DNA of 64,000 nucleotides from Streptomyces sp. TG1A-60 (GCF_037201975.1 NZ_CP147520.1:5456001-5520000); one strand, 5' to 3'. Numbered from the stretch's first letter, positions 27,057 through 35,590 are shown. Notes: generated from the letters alone by a model not told the origin. Program-made: numbers and translations.

Positions 27057-28484
27057 GTGGTCGAGAGTACAGGGTGGGACCGTCGGCTGTCCGTGGTGGC
27101 TGACGGGAAGAGGCTGGTCGGGCATGCCGGGGCGGTGCTGCTGCGCAGGTGTGCGGACCGCACGGGAGTGACGGAGGCGCTCGCCGGGGTGCTGCCGTCC
27201 AGCACGGCCGCAGGCTGGCGGGACCGTGCCGGGGTACTGGTGCACCTCGCGATCGCGATCGTGCTGGGGGCGGCGAACCTTTCGGAGGCCGAGCAACTCC
27301 ACTTGCGTCGCCGGCCGTTGTTCGGGCTCGCGGCCTCGGACTCCACCGCCCGCCGCACGCCGGCCGCGCTCGACGAGGCCGCCCTGGCGCGGATCGCAAG
27401 GGCGCGGGCGGGGGTGCGCCGGCACGTGTGGGGGCTGCTGCACCTGCGGCCGGGCGGCTTCCCGTGGCTGACGGTGGCTGGCAAGCGGCTGACCGGCTGG
27501 ATCGTCATCGACCTCGACGCCACCATCATCACCTCGGCGTCGAAGAAGGCCGGGGCTGCGGTCACCTTCAAAAGGATGTTCGGGTTTCATCCGCTGGCCG
27601 CGTGGTGCGCGAACACCACCGAATCGCTGGCGATGCTCCTGCGACCGGGCAACTCCGGAGCGAACACGGTGACCGACCACATCCGCGTGCTCACCGACGC
27701 CCTCGCGCAGATCCCCGGGTCCTCCACGGTGAAAATCCTGGTCCGGGTGGACGGGGCCGGAGCCACCCACGGACTGCTGGAACACCTCGAAACGCTGAAC
27801 ACCACGCGGCGCACGGTCCGCTACACCGTCGGCTGGAAGATCACCGAAGACGACGAGAAGGCCATCGCAAAGCTGCCCGAGGCCGCCTGGGAGACCTCCC
27901 TGCACCAGGACGGCAGCCTCCAAGAAGGCTACTTCGTCGCCGAGCTGACCGGGCTGAACACCCGCGAGGGCTGGCCGCAGGGCATGAAGCTGATCGTGCG
28001 CCGCGTCAAGCCCACCCGGCGGCACCTGAGGAAACTCACCGCGTTCGAAAAGAAGACCGGCTGGCGCTACTGCATCACCGCCACCAACATCGGCCGCATG
28101 TGGGGCACCGCCGGCTCCGGCCACGCCCAGTTCCTGGACGTACTGCACCGCTCCCACGCCTGCGTGGAAGACCGGGTCCGCACCAACAAGGCGATGGGAC
28201 TGGACAACCTGCCCTCCGCCTCCTGGGAGGTCAACCGCGGCTGGATGCTCACCGCGAACCTCGCCGCCGATCTCGACGCATGGCTGCGGCTGCTGGCCCT
28301 GCACGACATCGACGATCTGGCCGAGGCGGAGCCGGACACCATGCGCTTCCGCCTCTACCACCTGCCCGCCCGCCTCGCCGACCACGCCCGCCGCCGATGG
28401 CTGCGGATCGAGCGGGCCTGGCCCTGGGCGAAGGCGTTCACCACCTGCTGGCAGCGGCTCACCGCCCTCCCGGCCGTCACCTGA
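27057..28484 (+). CDS. IS1380-family transposase
   Basis: A 475-residue DDE transposase. It has a conserved N-terminus WDRRLSVVADGKRLVGHAGA, the first Asp in GWIVIDLDATI, the second in KILVRVDGAGATHGLLEHL, and a C-terminal SWEVNRGWMLTANLAADLDAW segment typical of the family. It is full length with no internal stops, so the element may still be active. The GTG start directly follows the right arm of the hairpin, with no classical ribosome site, which suggests weak or structured initiation. Confidence 0.9.
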   Translation: MVESTGWDRRLSVVADGKRLVGHAGAVLLRRCADRTGVTEALAGVLPSSTAAGWRDRAGVLVHLAIAIVLGAANLSEAEQLHLRRRPLFGLAASDSTARRTPAALDEAALARIARARAGVRRHVWGLLHLRPGGFPWLTVAGKRLTGWIVIDLDATIITSASKKAGAAVTFKRMFGFHPLAAWCANTTESLAMLLRPGNSGANTVTDHIRVLTDALAQIPGSSTVKILVRVDGAGATHGLLEHLETLNTTRRTVRYTVGWKITEDDEKAIAKLPEAAWETSLHQDGSLQEGYFVAELTGLNTREGWPQGMKLIVRRVKPTRRHLRKLTAFEKKTGWRYCITATNIGRMWGTAGSGHAQFLDVLHRSHACVEDRVRTNKAMGLDNLPSASWEVNRGWMLTANLAADLDAWLRLLALHDIDDLAEAEPDTMRFRLYHLPARLADHARRRWLRIERAWPWAKAFTTCWQRLTALPAVT

Positions 28485-28733
28485 CGACCGGCCGCCAGCC
28501 CCGACGAAGACCAGGAAGGAGCACGACCAGCACACTCCGGGAGCCGTGGACCCCGGCGCAGCCGCAGCGATAAGCGAAGGCCCCGCCCGCGATCACGCGG
28601 AACAAACAGGGCAAACCGACAGCCCGATCAGGCAATCACAGCCGCTGACGAATCGAGGCTAGTACTCCAGCCGGACTTCGCGTCTTGACTTGCGAGGATG
28701 TCGAGCGGTGGGAGTATAGCGGGCAGGGCGCCG

Positions 28734-28920
28734 TCACGGGCGGGTTCTGCCCGCCCGCCCCTCAAAGGAGTGTTGCCGACGGCGGTAGTGGCAGTCGCGG
28801 GCCACGGCTTGGCGTCGTCGGCGCCAGTGCGACCAGTTCAGCGCGTGGGTGTGGGCATGGGGGTGTCGGGGAGCGTGAGCTGCCAGGAGCCGCTGCTTCC
28901 GCCACGGTGAGCTCGACAAC
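28734..28920 (-). pseudogene. C-terminal remnant of a transposase
   Basis: On the minus strand a short frame ends ALNWSHWRRRRQAVARDC then HYRRRQ, the very common C-terminus of actinobacterial DDE transposases (W-S-x-W-R-R-R-x-Q-A-x-A-R-x-x-H-Y-x-R-R). Nothing upstream of it reads as transposase. It is the stub of an older insertion, left next to the first IS1380 copy. Confidence 0.6.
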
Positions 28921-28987
28921 CTCGGTTTCCTCACCGGTGCGGCCCCGTTTCCCGGGCCTGCTCGGTCGGTGCTCCGCGCACCGTCGT

Positions 28988-29165
28988 TCAGTCGGCGATG
29001 TCGACCCCGTATCCGCGTGCGAGGGCGTCGAGGCCGTGGTCGTAGCCCTGGCCGACGGCGTGTAGGCGCCAGACCGGACCCCTGCGGTAGATCTCCCGAG
29101 CAGCATGGTGCGTTCGGTGGTGGCGGCGTCCAGGGTGGCCCGGGCGAGAGGCGCCCCTCTGCTGC
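28988..29165 (-). pseudogene. TerD-family protein fragment with a frameshift
   Basis: The minus strand encodes EIYRRGPVWRLHAVGQGYDH then GLDALARGYGVDIAD and a stop at 28988, the standard end of TerD tellurite/stress proteins. One frame over and just upstream is ATLDAATTERTMLLG, which should precede it. A single missing G near 29097 (CTCGGGAG) breaks the frame. The rest of the gene (about 130 residues) is absent. A decayed copy. Confidence 0.65.
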
Positions 29166-29210
29166 CGGGGGCCGCACCGATCATCGACAACCGACACACC
29201 TTCGGCGAGC

Positions 29211-29360
29211 GCGCGTCGGGCCTTCGCCGAATCAGACGCCGGCAGCGTGGCCATGCTCTATGCCACGTACGCGCGCTGCATCGTCGGCCAGACCAAGGAA
29301 CTGGAGGCTCGTATCGAGTCAGCACAAGATCTTTGGGCGCTGGAAGCAGCGGCGGCGTAG
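29211..29360 (+). pseudogene. C-terminal fragment of an unidentified protein
   Basis: The plus strand reads AFAESDAGSVAMLYATYARC, then IVGQTKELEARIESAQDLW and a run of Ala before TAG at 29358. The composition and coiled-coil heptads look like real protein, unlike the shadow frames around it. There is no start or ribosome site, so only the tail of a gene seems to remain. The family is not recognised. Confidence 0.4.
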
Positions 29361-29393
29361 TACGACTCAGTGGCAGCGCAGGAGCGCGCAAGG

Positions 29394-30536
29394 TCATTGG
29401 GCACGTCGGTAGGGATCCGCGTACGGCTCCATGGACTGGCGGACCTCCTCCCGGACTGGGTCCATGAGGGGGCCGGGGGCGTAGTAGCGGGCCCTGGCCT
29501 TGCCGTGGGGGACGAGCCAGCCGCGGGCCACGAGCTCACGAATGTCACGGATGGCTTGCTGGTCGCTGAGGTCCGCGTCCTGCTGATAAACGGTGCGGCG
29601 GACCTTCGCGTCCGAGAAGGCGGGCAGCAGGGCGTAGACGACGCGCTCGTCCAGGCCGGTCGCCTCGACGGCTTCGACGAGGTGGGTCCAGGCGCGGGAC
29701 ATGACATCGAAGCGCCGCTGGGCTTGCTGGGCCTGGCGGTGGTGGGCGGTCAGGCAGAACCGGATCCAGGGGCGAGTGTCCCGTTCCGGACTCCAGTGCG
29801 GGCCGCCTACGTCTTCCAGGACCTGGTAGTAGGCGTACGTGTTCTGCCGTCGTCCGAGCCACTCCTCGATGGACGAGAACTCGGGCGGCATCAGTGCCTC
29901 GCGGGAGAACACGAGGGTGGAGAGGGCTCGGGACATGCGGCCGTTCCCGTCCTTCCACGGGTGGATCTTGACGAGGTTGAGGTGGGCCATGGAGGCGCGG
30001 ACGTGTACGGGGACGTCGAGGTCGCCTTCGTTGAGCCAGTCGATGAACTCTCGCATCAGCGCGGGGACGTCCCCGTGGTCAGGTGCGGTATAGGCGGGGA
30101 CCAGGGGGTCGTCGGGGCTGGTGACGTAGACGGGGCCGTCGCGCCAGCGGCCGGGGCGCTTGTCGAGGTGGTGGCCTTGCAGCATGAAATGCAGGCCGTT
30201 GAGCAGCCCGGCGTCGTACCTGAAATCGTCACCGGCGTCGGCGAGGGCCTGGATGTAGGTCATACCGCGCTGGTAGCCCTCCAGCTCCGCGCGCGTTTTC
30301 TCGCCGGTCTCCAGGGGTTCCTCGCCGGACATGAGGGCTTCCACATCGTCGACCGTCGCGGCGTATCCCTCAATGGTGTTCGATCCGGCGATCGCGCGGG
30401 CGGTGAGGTTGCGGCGCAGTTGGCGGGTCCAGCGGGGGGTGGCGCGGAGCATGTGGCGCAGGGCGCGGCGCATGGCCTCGATCTCGTCGAGAGCCCGACG
30501 GTCGTCGGCGTCCAGGGAGGGAGTCGCATACAGCAT
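29394..30536 (-). CDS. Fic-domain protein (probable AMPylase)
   Basis: A 380-residue protein that probably transfers AMP or another nucleotide moiety to a hydroxyl on a target protein. The active-site loop HPWKDGNGRMSR begins at His192 and has the catalytic His and the GNGR anion-binding part; Trp and Lys replace the usual Phe-x. The N-terminal inhibitory motif is present in cis as SNTIEG (Ser52 to Glu56), so it is a class II, self-inhibited Fic protein and needs no separate antitoxin. The C-terminal 90 residues (LLPAFSDAKVRRTVYQ...AIRDIRELVARGWL) resemble a winged helix, as in many bacterial Fic proteins. It stands alone, surrounded by pseudogenes. Confidence 0.9.
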   Translation of the reverse strand: MLYATPSLDADDRRALDEIEAMRRALRHMLRATPRWTRQLRRNLTARAIAGSNTIEGYAATVDDVEALMSGEEPLETGEKTRAELEGYQRGMTYIQALADAGDDFRYDAGLLNGLHFMLQGHHLDKRPGRWRDGPVYVTSPDDPLVPAYTAPDHGDVPALMREFIDWLNEGDLDVPVHVRASMAHLNLVKIHPWKDGNGRMSRALSTLVFSREALMPPEFSSIEEWLGRRQNTYAYYQVLEDVGGPHWSPERDTRPWIRFCLTAHHRQAQQAQRRFDVMSRAWTHLVEAVEATGLDERVVYALLPAFSDAKVRRTVYQQDADLSDQQAIRDIRELVARGWLVPHGKARARYYAPGPLMDPVREEVRQSMEPYADPYRRAQ

Positions 30537-30540
30537 GACA

Positions 30541-30565
30541 CCATGACACTATTATTGCGTCATGG
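30541..30565 (-). promoter_or_regulatory. Palindromic operator-like site upstream of fic
   Basis: CCATGAC and GTCATGG are perfect 7-base arms around an 11-base AT-rich centre (ACTATTATTGC). The site lies four bases upstream of the Fic start. On the coding strand the centre offers AATAAT or AATAGT as a -10 element very near the ATG, so the mRNA could be leaderless and a dimeric repressor, perhaps the winged-helix tail of Fic itself, could bind here. Confidence 0.4.
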
Positions 30566-30639
30566 GGTCAAGTTCGAGAATGTGAGGTACTCGCTTGCGC
30601 CGTGTCTCAGGCCGTCTGGAGAGGTTTAGGTAGGGGTTG

Positions 30640-30985
30640 GATTCCCGCGCCTCAAGGCCTCCAGGTTGCGCGTGCGTGAGTCATAGCCACGAAGAGCAGT
30701 GACCGGGCTCTTTGCTCCTTGCGGCGGTAGTGCGCGGGGTCGCTGTCCCGTGGGACGGTTCACGGCATCGCGAGGCGCCAGGCCGTCGCTAAATCCAGCG
30801 ATGATCATGCGCTGGTATTCGAGGCCCTTGAACCTGTACATGGCGCTGATGTGGGCACCGCTGTCACCACGCGGACCGTCGCAGCCGATTTCGAGGGCTC
30901 GGGTGCCGTACTGAGCCAAGGTGTAGGCGATCTCGCTGGCCACGCCCAGCCATTGTGATGACGTACCCACCAGGCATCCCCCTGA
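30640..30985 (-). pseudogene. Remnant of a UvrD-like helicase C-terminus
   Basis: The minus strand encodes LGVASEIAYTLAQYGTRALE, then AMYRFKGLEYQRMIIAGFSD, the motif V region of superfamily 1 helicases. One frame over it continues DSDPAHYRRKEQRARSLLFV and AMTHAR, which is motif VI. A frameshift lies near 30770, between the two parts, and the expected Arg-finger sequence T-x-A-R has become T-H-A-R. The upstream part stops at the left end of the IS1634 element. Only about 115 codons of a much larger protein remain. Confidence 0.7.
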
Positions 30986-32968
30986 CCCGGGTTCGACGTA
31001 ATTCGCGCGTTCTAGAGCTCGCGCGAGGCTGAAGGCGCAGGTCATCGGGCTGCGATGGGCGCGGACGCCGCAGAGTGCCTAGAGACGCGACTTTCCTGAT
31101 TCACCTGCGTTGGCCTGTGGCTTCGGCCTATCGTCTGGAGCCGTGTACGTGAAGACGACGAAGCGGGAGAACAAGTCCGGGACGGTCCGGTACCTGCACC
31201 TGGCCCACAACGAGTGGGATCCGGTGAAGGGGCGGGCGGTGCCGAAGGTGCTGTTCACCTTCGGCCGCGAGGACGACCTGGACCGCGACGCGGTCAAGCG
31301 CCTGGTCGCGTCTCTATCGAAGCTGCTGGAGCCGGGTGACGCCCTGGCCGCGACCACCGCACCGGGCCTGGAGTTCACCTCCTCGGTGCCGTTCGGCGGC
31401 ACCTACGTGCTGGACCACCTGTGGCGCCGGCTTCGGATCGACCAGATCGTGGGCCGGGTCGGGCAGCCCAAGCGGGGTCGCCGCCGGGACATGACCGCGA
31501 CCGAGCGAGTGCTGTTCGCCCTGGTCGCCAACCGCGCGCTGGCCCCGTCCTCGAAGCTCGCGGCGGCGGACTGGATCACGAACGACGTGCACATCGACGG
31601 CCTGGCCGAGACCGGTGAACAGACCTGTTACCGGGCGATGGACTGGCTGCACGAGGTGAAAGACGACCTGGAGAAGCAGGTGTTCGACGAGGTCGCGAAC
31701 CTGCTGAACCTGGAGGTGGACCTGCTGTTCTTCGACACCACCAGCACCTACTTCGAGCTGGAAGAGGCCGACGAACCGGTCGCCCGCGACGACACCGGCC
31801 GCAAGCTGGAGGGCGGCCGGGCAGACAGCGACGCGAAGCAGGTCGGGTTCCGCACCTACGGCAAGTCGAAGGACTCCCGCGACGACCTGCCGCAGATCGT
31901 GATCGGCATGGCGGTCACCAGGGACGGGATCCCGGTCCGTTGCTGGTGTTGGCCGGGCAACGCCTCCGACCAGGCCCTGATCCGGCAGGTCAAGGACGAG
32001 ATGCGGGACTGGACCCTCTCTAAGATCGTGTGGGTGGCCGACCGGGGCTTCTCCTGCGCCGAGAACCGCCGCTACCTGCGCAAGGGCGACCACGCCTACA
32101 TCATCGGCGAGAAGCTCCGCTCCGGGAGTCCCGAGGTGCAGGCCGCCCTGTCCCGGCAGGGCCGCTACCAGGACGTCGGCGAGAACATGCGCGTCAAGGA
32201 GGTGCGGATATCCGACACCGACCGGTTCGTCACCTGCCACAACCCCGAAGCCGCGGAGCGCGACCGGCACATGCGCGGACAACTCGTCGCCCAGCTGACC
32301 GACTTGATCGCCGACACCGACAAACTCAGCGACTTCAAGCGGGGCGAACTGCGCGGGAGGATCGCCGACAAGCCGGGCCTGAACCGCTACCTTCGCACCA
32401 CCCCGGCCGGCAAGCTCCGCATCGACCAGGCGAAGATCAAGGCGGAGGAGAACCTCGACGGAAAGTACCTCCTGCGCTGCTCGGACCCCCACCTGAGCGC
32501 CGAGGACATCGCCCTGGGCTACAAGCAACTCCTCGAAGTCGAGCGCGGTTGGCGCGACATGAAGCAGATCATCGACCTGCGGCCCGTCTACCACCGACTC
32601 GAAGAACGCATCCGAGCCCACGTCATCCTGTGCTGGCTCGCCCTCCTACTGATCCGGATCACCGAGACCACCACCGGCGACATCTGGCCGCACATCCGAC
32701 GCGAGCTCGACCGCCTCCATCTGGGCACCTTCACCGGCCCCACCGGAACGTTCCAGCAGGTCACCGCCCTGACGAAGCCCCAGCGAGACCTGCTCGCGAA
32801 GCTGGAGATCCCCGTCCCCAAGCAGGTCATCGCGCTTCAGCCCACACCCCGCTGACCAGCTGAAACGCGGCCGCCTAGAGAAACGCCCTCCAGGCGGACA
32901 CACGCACGTCCACCCAGGTCAAACCCCGGATTCGCGACTCCAGGCTGCCGAATTACGTCGAACCCGGG
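30986..32968 (+). mobile_element. IS1634-family insertion sequence
   Basis: A 1,983-base element with perfect 20-base terminal inverted repeats (CCCGGGTTCGACGTAATTCG at 30986-31005, its complement at 32949-32968) and a 5-base target duplication CCTGA at 30981-30985 and 32969-32973. It carries one intact transposase gene. Perfect ends and duplication point to a recent insertion. It landed in an already decayed region, beside the helicase remnant. Confidence 0.88.
31143..32855 (+). CDS. IS1634-family transposase
   Basis: A 570-residue DDE transposase. The N-terminus YVKTTKRENKSGTVRYLHLA is typical of the family, and GTG 31143 places it at the start; an upstream TTG at 31110 is less likely. Catalytic Asp residues are in LLFFDTTSTYFE and WVADRGFSC, with the Glu region at LLEVERGWRDMKQIIDLRPV then HRLEERIRAHV. 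No stops interrupt it. Transcription runs rightward. Confidence 0.92.
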   Translation: MYVKTTKRENKSGTVRYLHLAHNEWDPVKGRAVPKVLFTFGREDDLDRDAVKRLVASLSKLLEPGDALAATTAPGLEFTSSVPFGGTYVLDHLWRRLRIDQIVGRVGQPKRGRRRDMTATERVLFALVANRALAPSSKLAAADWITNDVHIDGLAETGEQTCYRAMDWLHEVKDDLEKQVFDEVANLLNLEVDLLFFDTTSTYFELEEADEPVARDDTGRKLEGGRADSDAKQVGFRTYGKSKDSRDDLPQIVIGMAVTRDGIPVRCWCWPGNASDQALIRQVKDEMRDWTLSKIVWVADRGFSCAENRRYLRKGDHAYIIGEKLRSGSPEVQAALSRQGRYQDVGENMRVKEVRISDTDRFVTCHNPEAAERDRHMRGQLVAQLTDLIADTDKLSDFKRGELRGRIADKPGLNRYLRTTPAGKLRIDQAKIKAEENLDGKYLLRCSDPHLSAEDIALGYKQLLEVERGWRDMKQIIDLRPVYHRLEERIRAHVILCWLALLLIRITETTTGDIWPHIRRELDRLHLGTFTGPTGTFQQVTALTKPQRDLLAKLEIPVPKQVIALQPTPR

Positions 32969-32969
32969 C

Positions 32970-33188
32970 CTGACGGATCAGCATGGCCATCCTCGGCACG
33001 CCACTGCCGACCCCTGGGTCCAGAGGAGCAGGAAGTATGGACGACGGCAGGGCCCGAGTCGGCCAAACTTTGCGCCTATCCGCGCCTGGCAGGGGTTCCG
33101 CCTGGCGTACTCGTCCGTTGGTGCAATGCTGACCTCGGCACAGCTCCAGGGTCTCGAAGATGAAGAGCTGCTTGCGCTGGCCGCCTAG
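32970..33188 (+). pseudogene. C-terminal coding fragment, unknown protein, cut by IS1634
   Basis: A frame open from the right end of the IS1634 element to TAG at 33186 reads, at its end, APIRAWQGFRLAYSSVGAML then TSAQLQGLEDEELLALAA. The acidic, amphipathic tail looks like genuine protein. If the IS and one CCTGA are removed, the frame continues leftward through IVMTYPPGIPLTDQHG before merging into the antisense of the helicase remnant. No family is recognised; the overlap with the helicase frame means one of the two readings near the junction must be non-coding. Confidence 0.35.
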
Positions 33189-33263
33189 CTAGCGCGAATG
33201 TCTTGACCGACCGTCCCCTCAGCCCGGATCCACCGGCTGACGTCTGTGGACCTCCGGGAACAA

Positions 33264-33334
33264 GGAAGAGCCTTGTGACCTGCGATGATGGGAGTTCTTG
33301 AGGCTTCCAGCACGCACGATGACAAGGCTCTTCC
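33264..33334 (+). promoter_or_regulatory. Inverted repeat hairpin abutting the second transposase start
   Basis: GGAAGAGCCTTGT (33264-33276) and ACAAGGCTCTTCC (33322-33334) are perfect complements, and the transposase ATG lies at 33338. Between them is TGACCTGCGATGATG, nearly identical to TGACCTGCGAGGATG inside the hairpin of the first IS1380 copy, although the arms differ in sequence. Confidence 0.65.
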
Positions 33335-33337
33335 GAG

Positions 33338-34729
33338 ATGCAATCTTCCCATGCCGCCGTCCATGTCTGCGCACTCTTCGACGAGCCGAATCTGATCGCG
33401 GATGCGGGACTGCTTCCGCTGGTCGCGCTCGCCGAGCGGGTCGGCCTGCCCGGTCTGGCCGCCCAGGTCCGCATCGAGGCTGCCGACAACAGCGGCGGTG
33501 CGTATCCGGCGGCCAAGGTGATGTCGCTGCTGGGCGCGATGTGCTCCGGGGCCGACTCCATCGATGATGCCGACCGGCTGCGGCACGGCGCGATGGACCG
33601 GGTCTTCGCCGGGATACGCGCCCCGTCCACGCTGGGCACCTTCCTGCGCTCCTTCACCCACGGCCACAACCGGCAACTCCACCGGGTGCACCGGGAGTTC
33701 CTGGCCCGCCTCGCGACCCACACCCCGCTGCTTCCCGGCGCCGGGCAGCTGATGTTCATCGATATCGACCCCACCCACCGCCGGGTCTACGGCCGGGCCA
33801 AGCAAGGCGCCGAGCACGGGCGCCTGAAGGGGCAGCGCACCCTGCACCCGATCGTGGCCACCCTGTCCACCCCGCTCGCCCGGCCGGTGATCGGTGCGGT
33901 CCGCCTGCGCCGCGGCAAGGCGGCCGATGTCCGCGGCGCGAAAAGCTTCGTCGCCCAGGCCCTGGCCATCGCGAAGGACGCGGGCGGAACCGGAATCCGG
34001 ATGGTGCGGGCGGACAGCAAGTTCTACACCGCCGATGTGGCCGCCGCCTGCCACAGGGCCGGTGCCCACTTCTCCCTGACCACGGGCATGAACCCCTCCG
34101 TCGCCGCCGCGATCGGCCGCATCGCCGAGGACGCCTGGGTCCCGATCCGCTACCCCGAGGCGTTCGTGGATCCCGACACCGGCGAGATGGTCTCCGACGC
34201 CGAGGTCACCGAGACCGAGTACACCGCGTTCACCGGACGCAAGAAGGCCGAGCAGGTCACCGCCCGTCTGATCGTGCGCCGGGTGCGACGCCTGAACCCG
34301 CAAGCAGCCACCGGGCAGGGCGAGCTGTTCGACTCCTGGCGCTACCACCCCGTCTTCACCAATAGCCCCTTCGGCATGCTTCAGGCCGAACTGCACCACC
34401 GGCAACACGCCGTCGTGGAACAGGCGATCGCGGACGGGAAGTCCTCCGCGCTCGCCCACCTGCCCTCGGGAAACTTCCAGGCGAACGCCGCCTGGCTGAC
34501 CCTGTGGGCCATGTCGCACAACCTGCTGCGGGCCGCCGGCGCCCTGGCCTCGGCCTTCCACGCCAAGGCCACCACCTCCACCCTGCGCGCCCACCTGATC
34601 CACGTCCCCGCCCGACTCGCCCGCACCGCGAGGACCAAGCTGACCGCCCACCTGCCCGCCAACTGGCCCTGGCAGGGCGCCTACCAGGACTTGTTCGAAG
34701 CCGTCCACCACTCGCCATCGACACCCTGA
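33338..34729 (+). CDS. IS1380-family transposase
   Basis: A 463-residue transposase. DDE positions are in LMFIDIDPTHRRVYG and RMVRADSKFYTADV, with the Glu in HHRQHAVVEQAIAD. The C-terminus has SGNFQANAAWLTLWAMSHNL, a standard IS1380 segment. The sequence is only distantly related to the transposase at 27057-28484, so this is a different IS of the same family, not a second copy. The frame is intact. ATG 33338 is three bases after the hairpin arm. Confidence 0.9.
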   Translation: MQSSHAAVHVCALFDEPNLIADAGLLPLVALAERVGLPGLAAQVRIEAADNSGGAYPAAKVMSLLGAMCSGADSIDDADRLRHGAMDRVFAGIRAPSTLGTFLRSFTHGHNRQLHRVHREFLARLATHTPLLPGAGQLMFIDIDPTHRRVYGRAKQGAEHGRLKGQRTLHPIVATLSTPLARPVIGAVRLRRGKAADVRGAKSFVAQALAIAKDAGGTGIRMVRADSKFYTADVAAACHRAGAHFSLTTGMNPSVAAAIGRIAEDAWVPIRYPEAFVDPDTGEMVSDAEVTETEYTAFTGRKKAEQVTARLIVRRVRRLNPQAATGQGELFDSWRYHPVFTNSPFGMLQAELHHRQHAVVEQAIADGKSSALAHLPSGNFQANAAWLTLWAMSHNLLRAAGALASAFHAKATTSTLRAHLIHVPARLARTARTKLTAHLPANWPWQGAYQDLFEAVHHSPSTP

Positions 34730-34978
34730 CGGCCTCCATCGACACCGCACACTGACGGCCGCACCGGCCACCGGCGACACCACCACCGCCCCAGCCCCGA
34801 CTCGAAAGACACCTCGGACAGGCCGCGACCCGAGCGCGGCGGGCGCTGCACGCCCTCGAACCCGTGCCCCACACCACCATCAGCCCTCGGCGAGAAATCG
34901 GACCTCGGAAACATCAGCCGGTGGATCCGGGCTCAGTGCTGGGCATATGGGGCGGTTCTCCTGTCGTGCCCTCTCAGG

Positions 34979-35251
34979 CTAACCCCGCAGAGCGGGACGT
35001 CTCACCCAAGGCTGACAGAGAGGGGCGAGGCCCGGGGCGGAGAGTACTCGCCGGCACAGGTCCTCGCAGGTGGCGCTGACATGCTTCTCCTCCGGCGTCT
35101 CCCACTCCAGCGCTTCCTTGCCGTCGCGTGGCAGCTGAACCAGCACCTGTTGGAGCAGGGCTGCCTGAGCCGCCGTGCCGCCTTGGATATAGCCGAGTGA
35201 GTTGCTCCGGTCGAGCCACGGCTTGGCGGGTACGGGCTGGCGGCTGTCCAT
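34979..35251 (-). CDS. Small hypothetical protein
   Basis: A 90-residue frame starting MDSRQPVPAKPWLDRSNSLG at 35251, preceded by GAAGGGAAG, a fair ribosome site. The middle (ALLQQVLVQLPRDGKEALEW then ETPEEKHVSATCEDLCRRVL) has the feel of a real amphipathic protein. The last 15 residues are Pro/Arg rich. The second IS1380 element ends only 46 bases past the stop, so the original 3' end may have been replaced. No family recognised. Confidence 0.5.
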   Translation of the reverse strand: MDSRQPVPAKPWLDRSNSLGYIQGGTAAQAALLQQVLVQLPRDGKEALEWETPEEKHVSATCEDLCRRVLSAPGLAPLCQPWVRRPALRG

Positions 35252-35590
35252 CTGCTTCCCTTCGTGGCGGTACTCGTAGCTCTTCCTGAGAGTAGATGGA
35301 GGTACCGACAACGCCGACGGGTTCCACCGTCAGGACTGCGCAGGGATCGGCTGCGGGGTGGCGGGTCAGGCCACGCCGTGGATGCTGCTCAAAGTATGAA
35401 CAGAGCAGGTGTCTTTTGCCGCCTGCTCTATGTCCCCCCCAATGGGACGCCAGAATGGGCTCTGACCAGGCATTTCTCGCCCGCAGACGGTGACTGGCCG
35501 TGGAACGACTCCCGAACTGGGGGACGCATATGGGACGGGGAGTCCGATTCAGGGGTGTGAATCGGGGCGAAACGGCCTCCGGGGCACCGG
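35252..35590. other. Intergenic region, no gene seen
   Basis: This stretch lies between the small leftward gene and the tRNA terminator. Frames here lack start signals and protein-like sequence. I looked for a second copy of the tRNA 3' end, as left by an integrated element, and did not find one. Confidence 0.4.

Larger units (their letters stand above)
26939..28658 (+). mobile_element. IS1380-family insertion sequence (first)
   Basis: A 1,720-base element. CTAG flanks both ends (26935-26938 and 28659-28662) as a 4-base target duplication. The ends are imperfect inverted repeats, both beginning CC when read inward and sharing TCAG-x-GG at positions 11-17. Length and the single transposase fit IS1380. 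The left CTAG contains the stop codon of the CHAT gene, so insertion separated that gene from whatever originally followed without truncating it. The transposase reads in the same direction as CHAT. Confidence 0.8.
33221..34933 (+). mobile_element. IS1380-family insertion sequence (second)
   Basis: A 1,713-base element bounded by perfect 20-base inverted repeats (AGCCCGGATCCACCGGCTGA at 33221-33240, complement at 34914-34933). The distance from the left end to the internal hairpin is 43 bases, the same as in the first IS1380 copy, which supports the boundary. No target duplication is obvious (CCTC on the left, CAGT on the right), so the flanks may have been rearranged after insertion. Confidence 0.8.

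Noticed and set aside
27057..34729. The two IS1380 elements considered as two copies flanking a composite transposon
   Set aside because: Their transposases and terminal repeats differ clearly, so they would not mobilise the segment between them as a unit.
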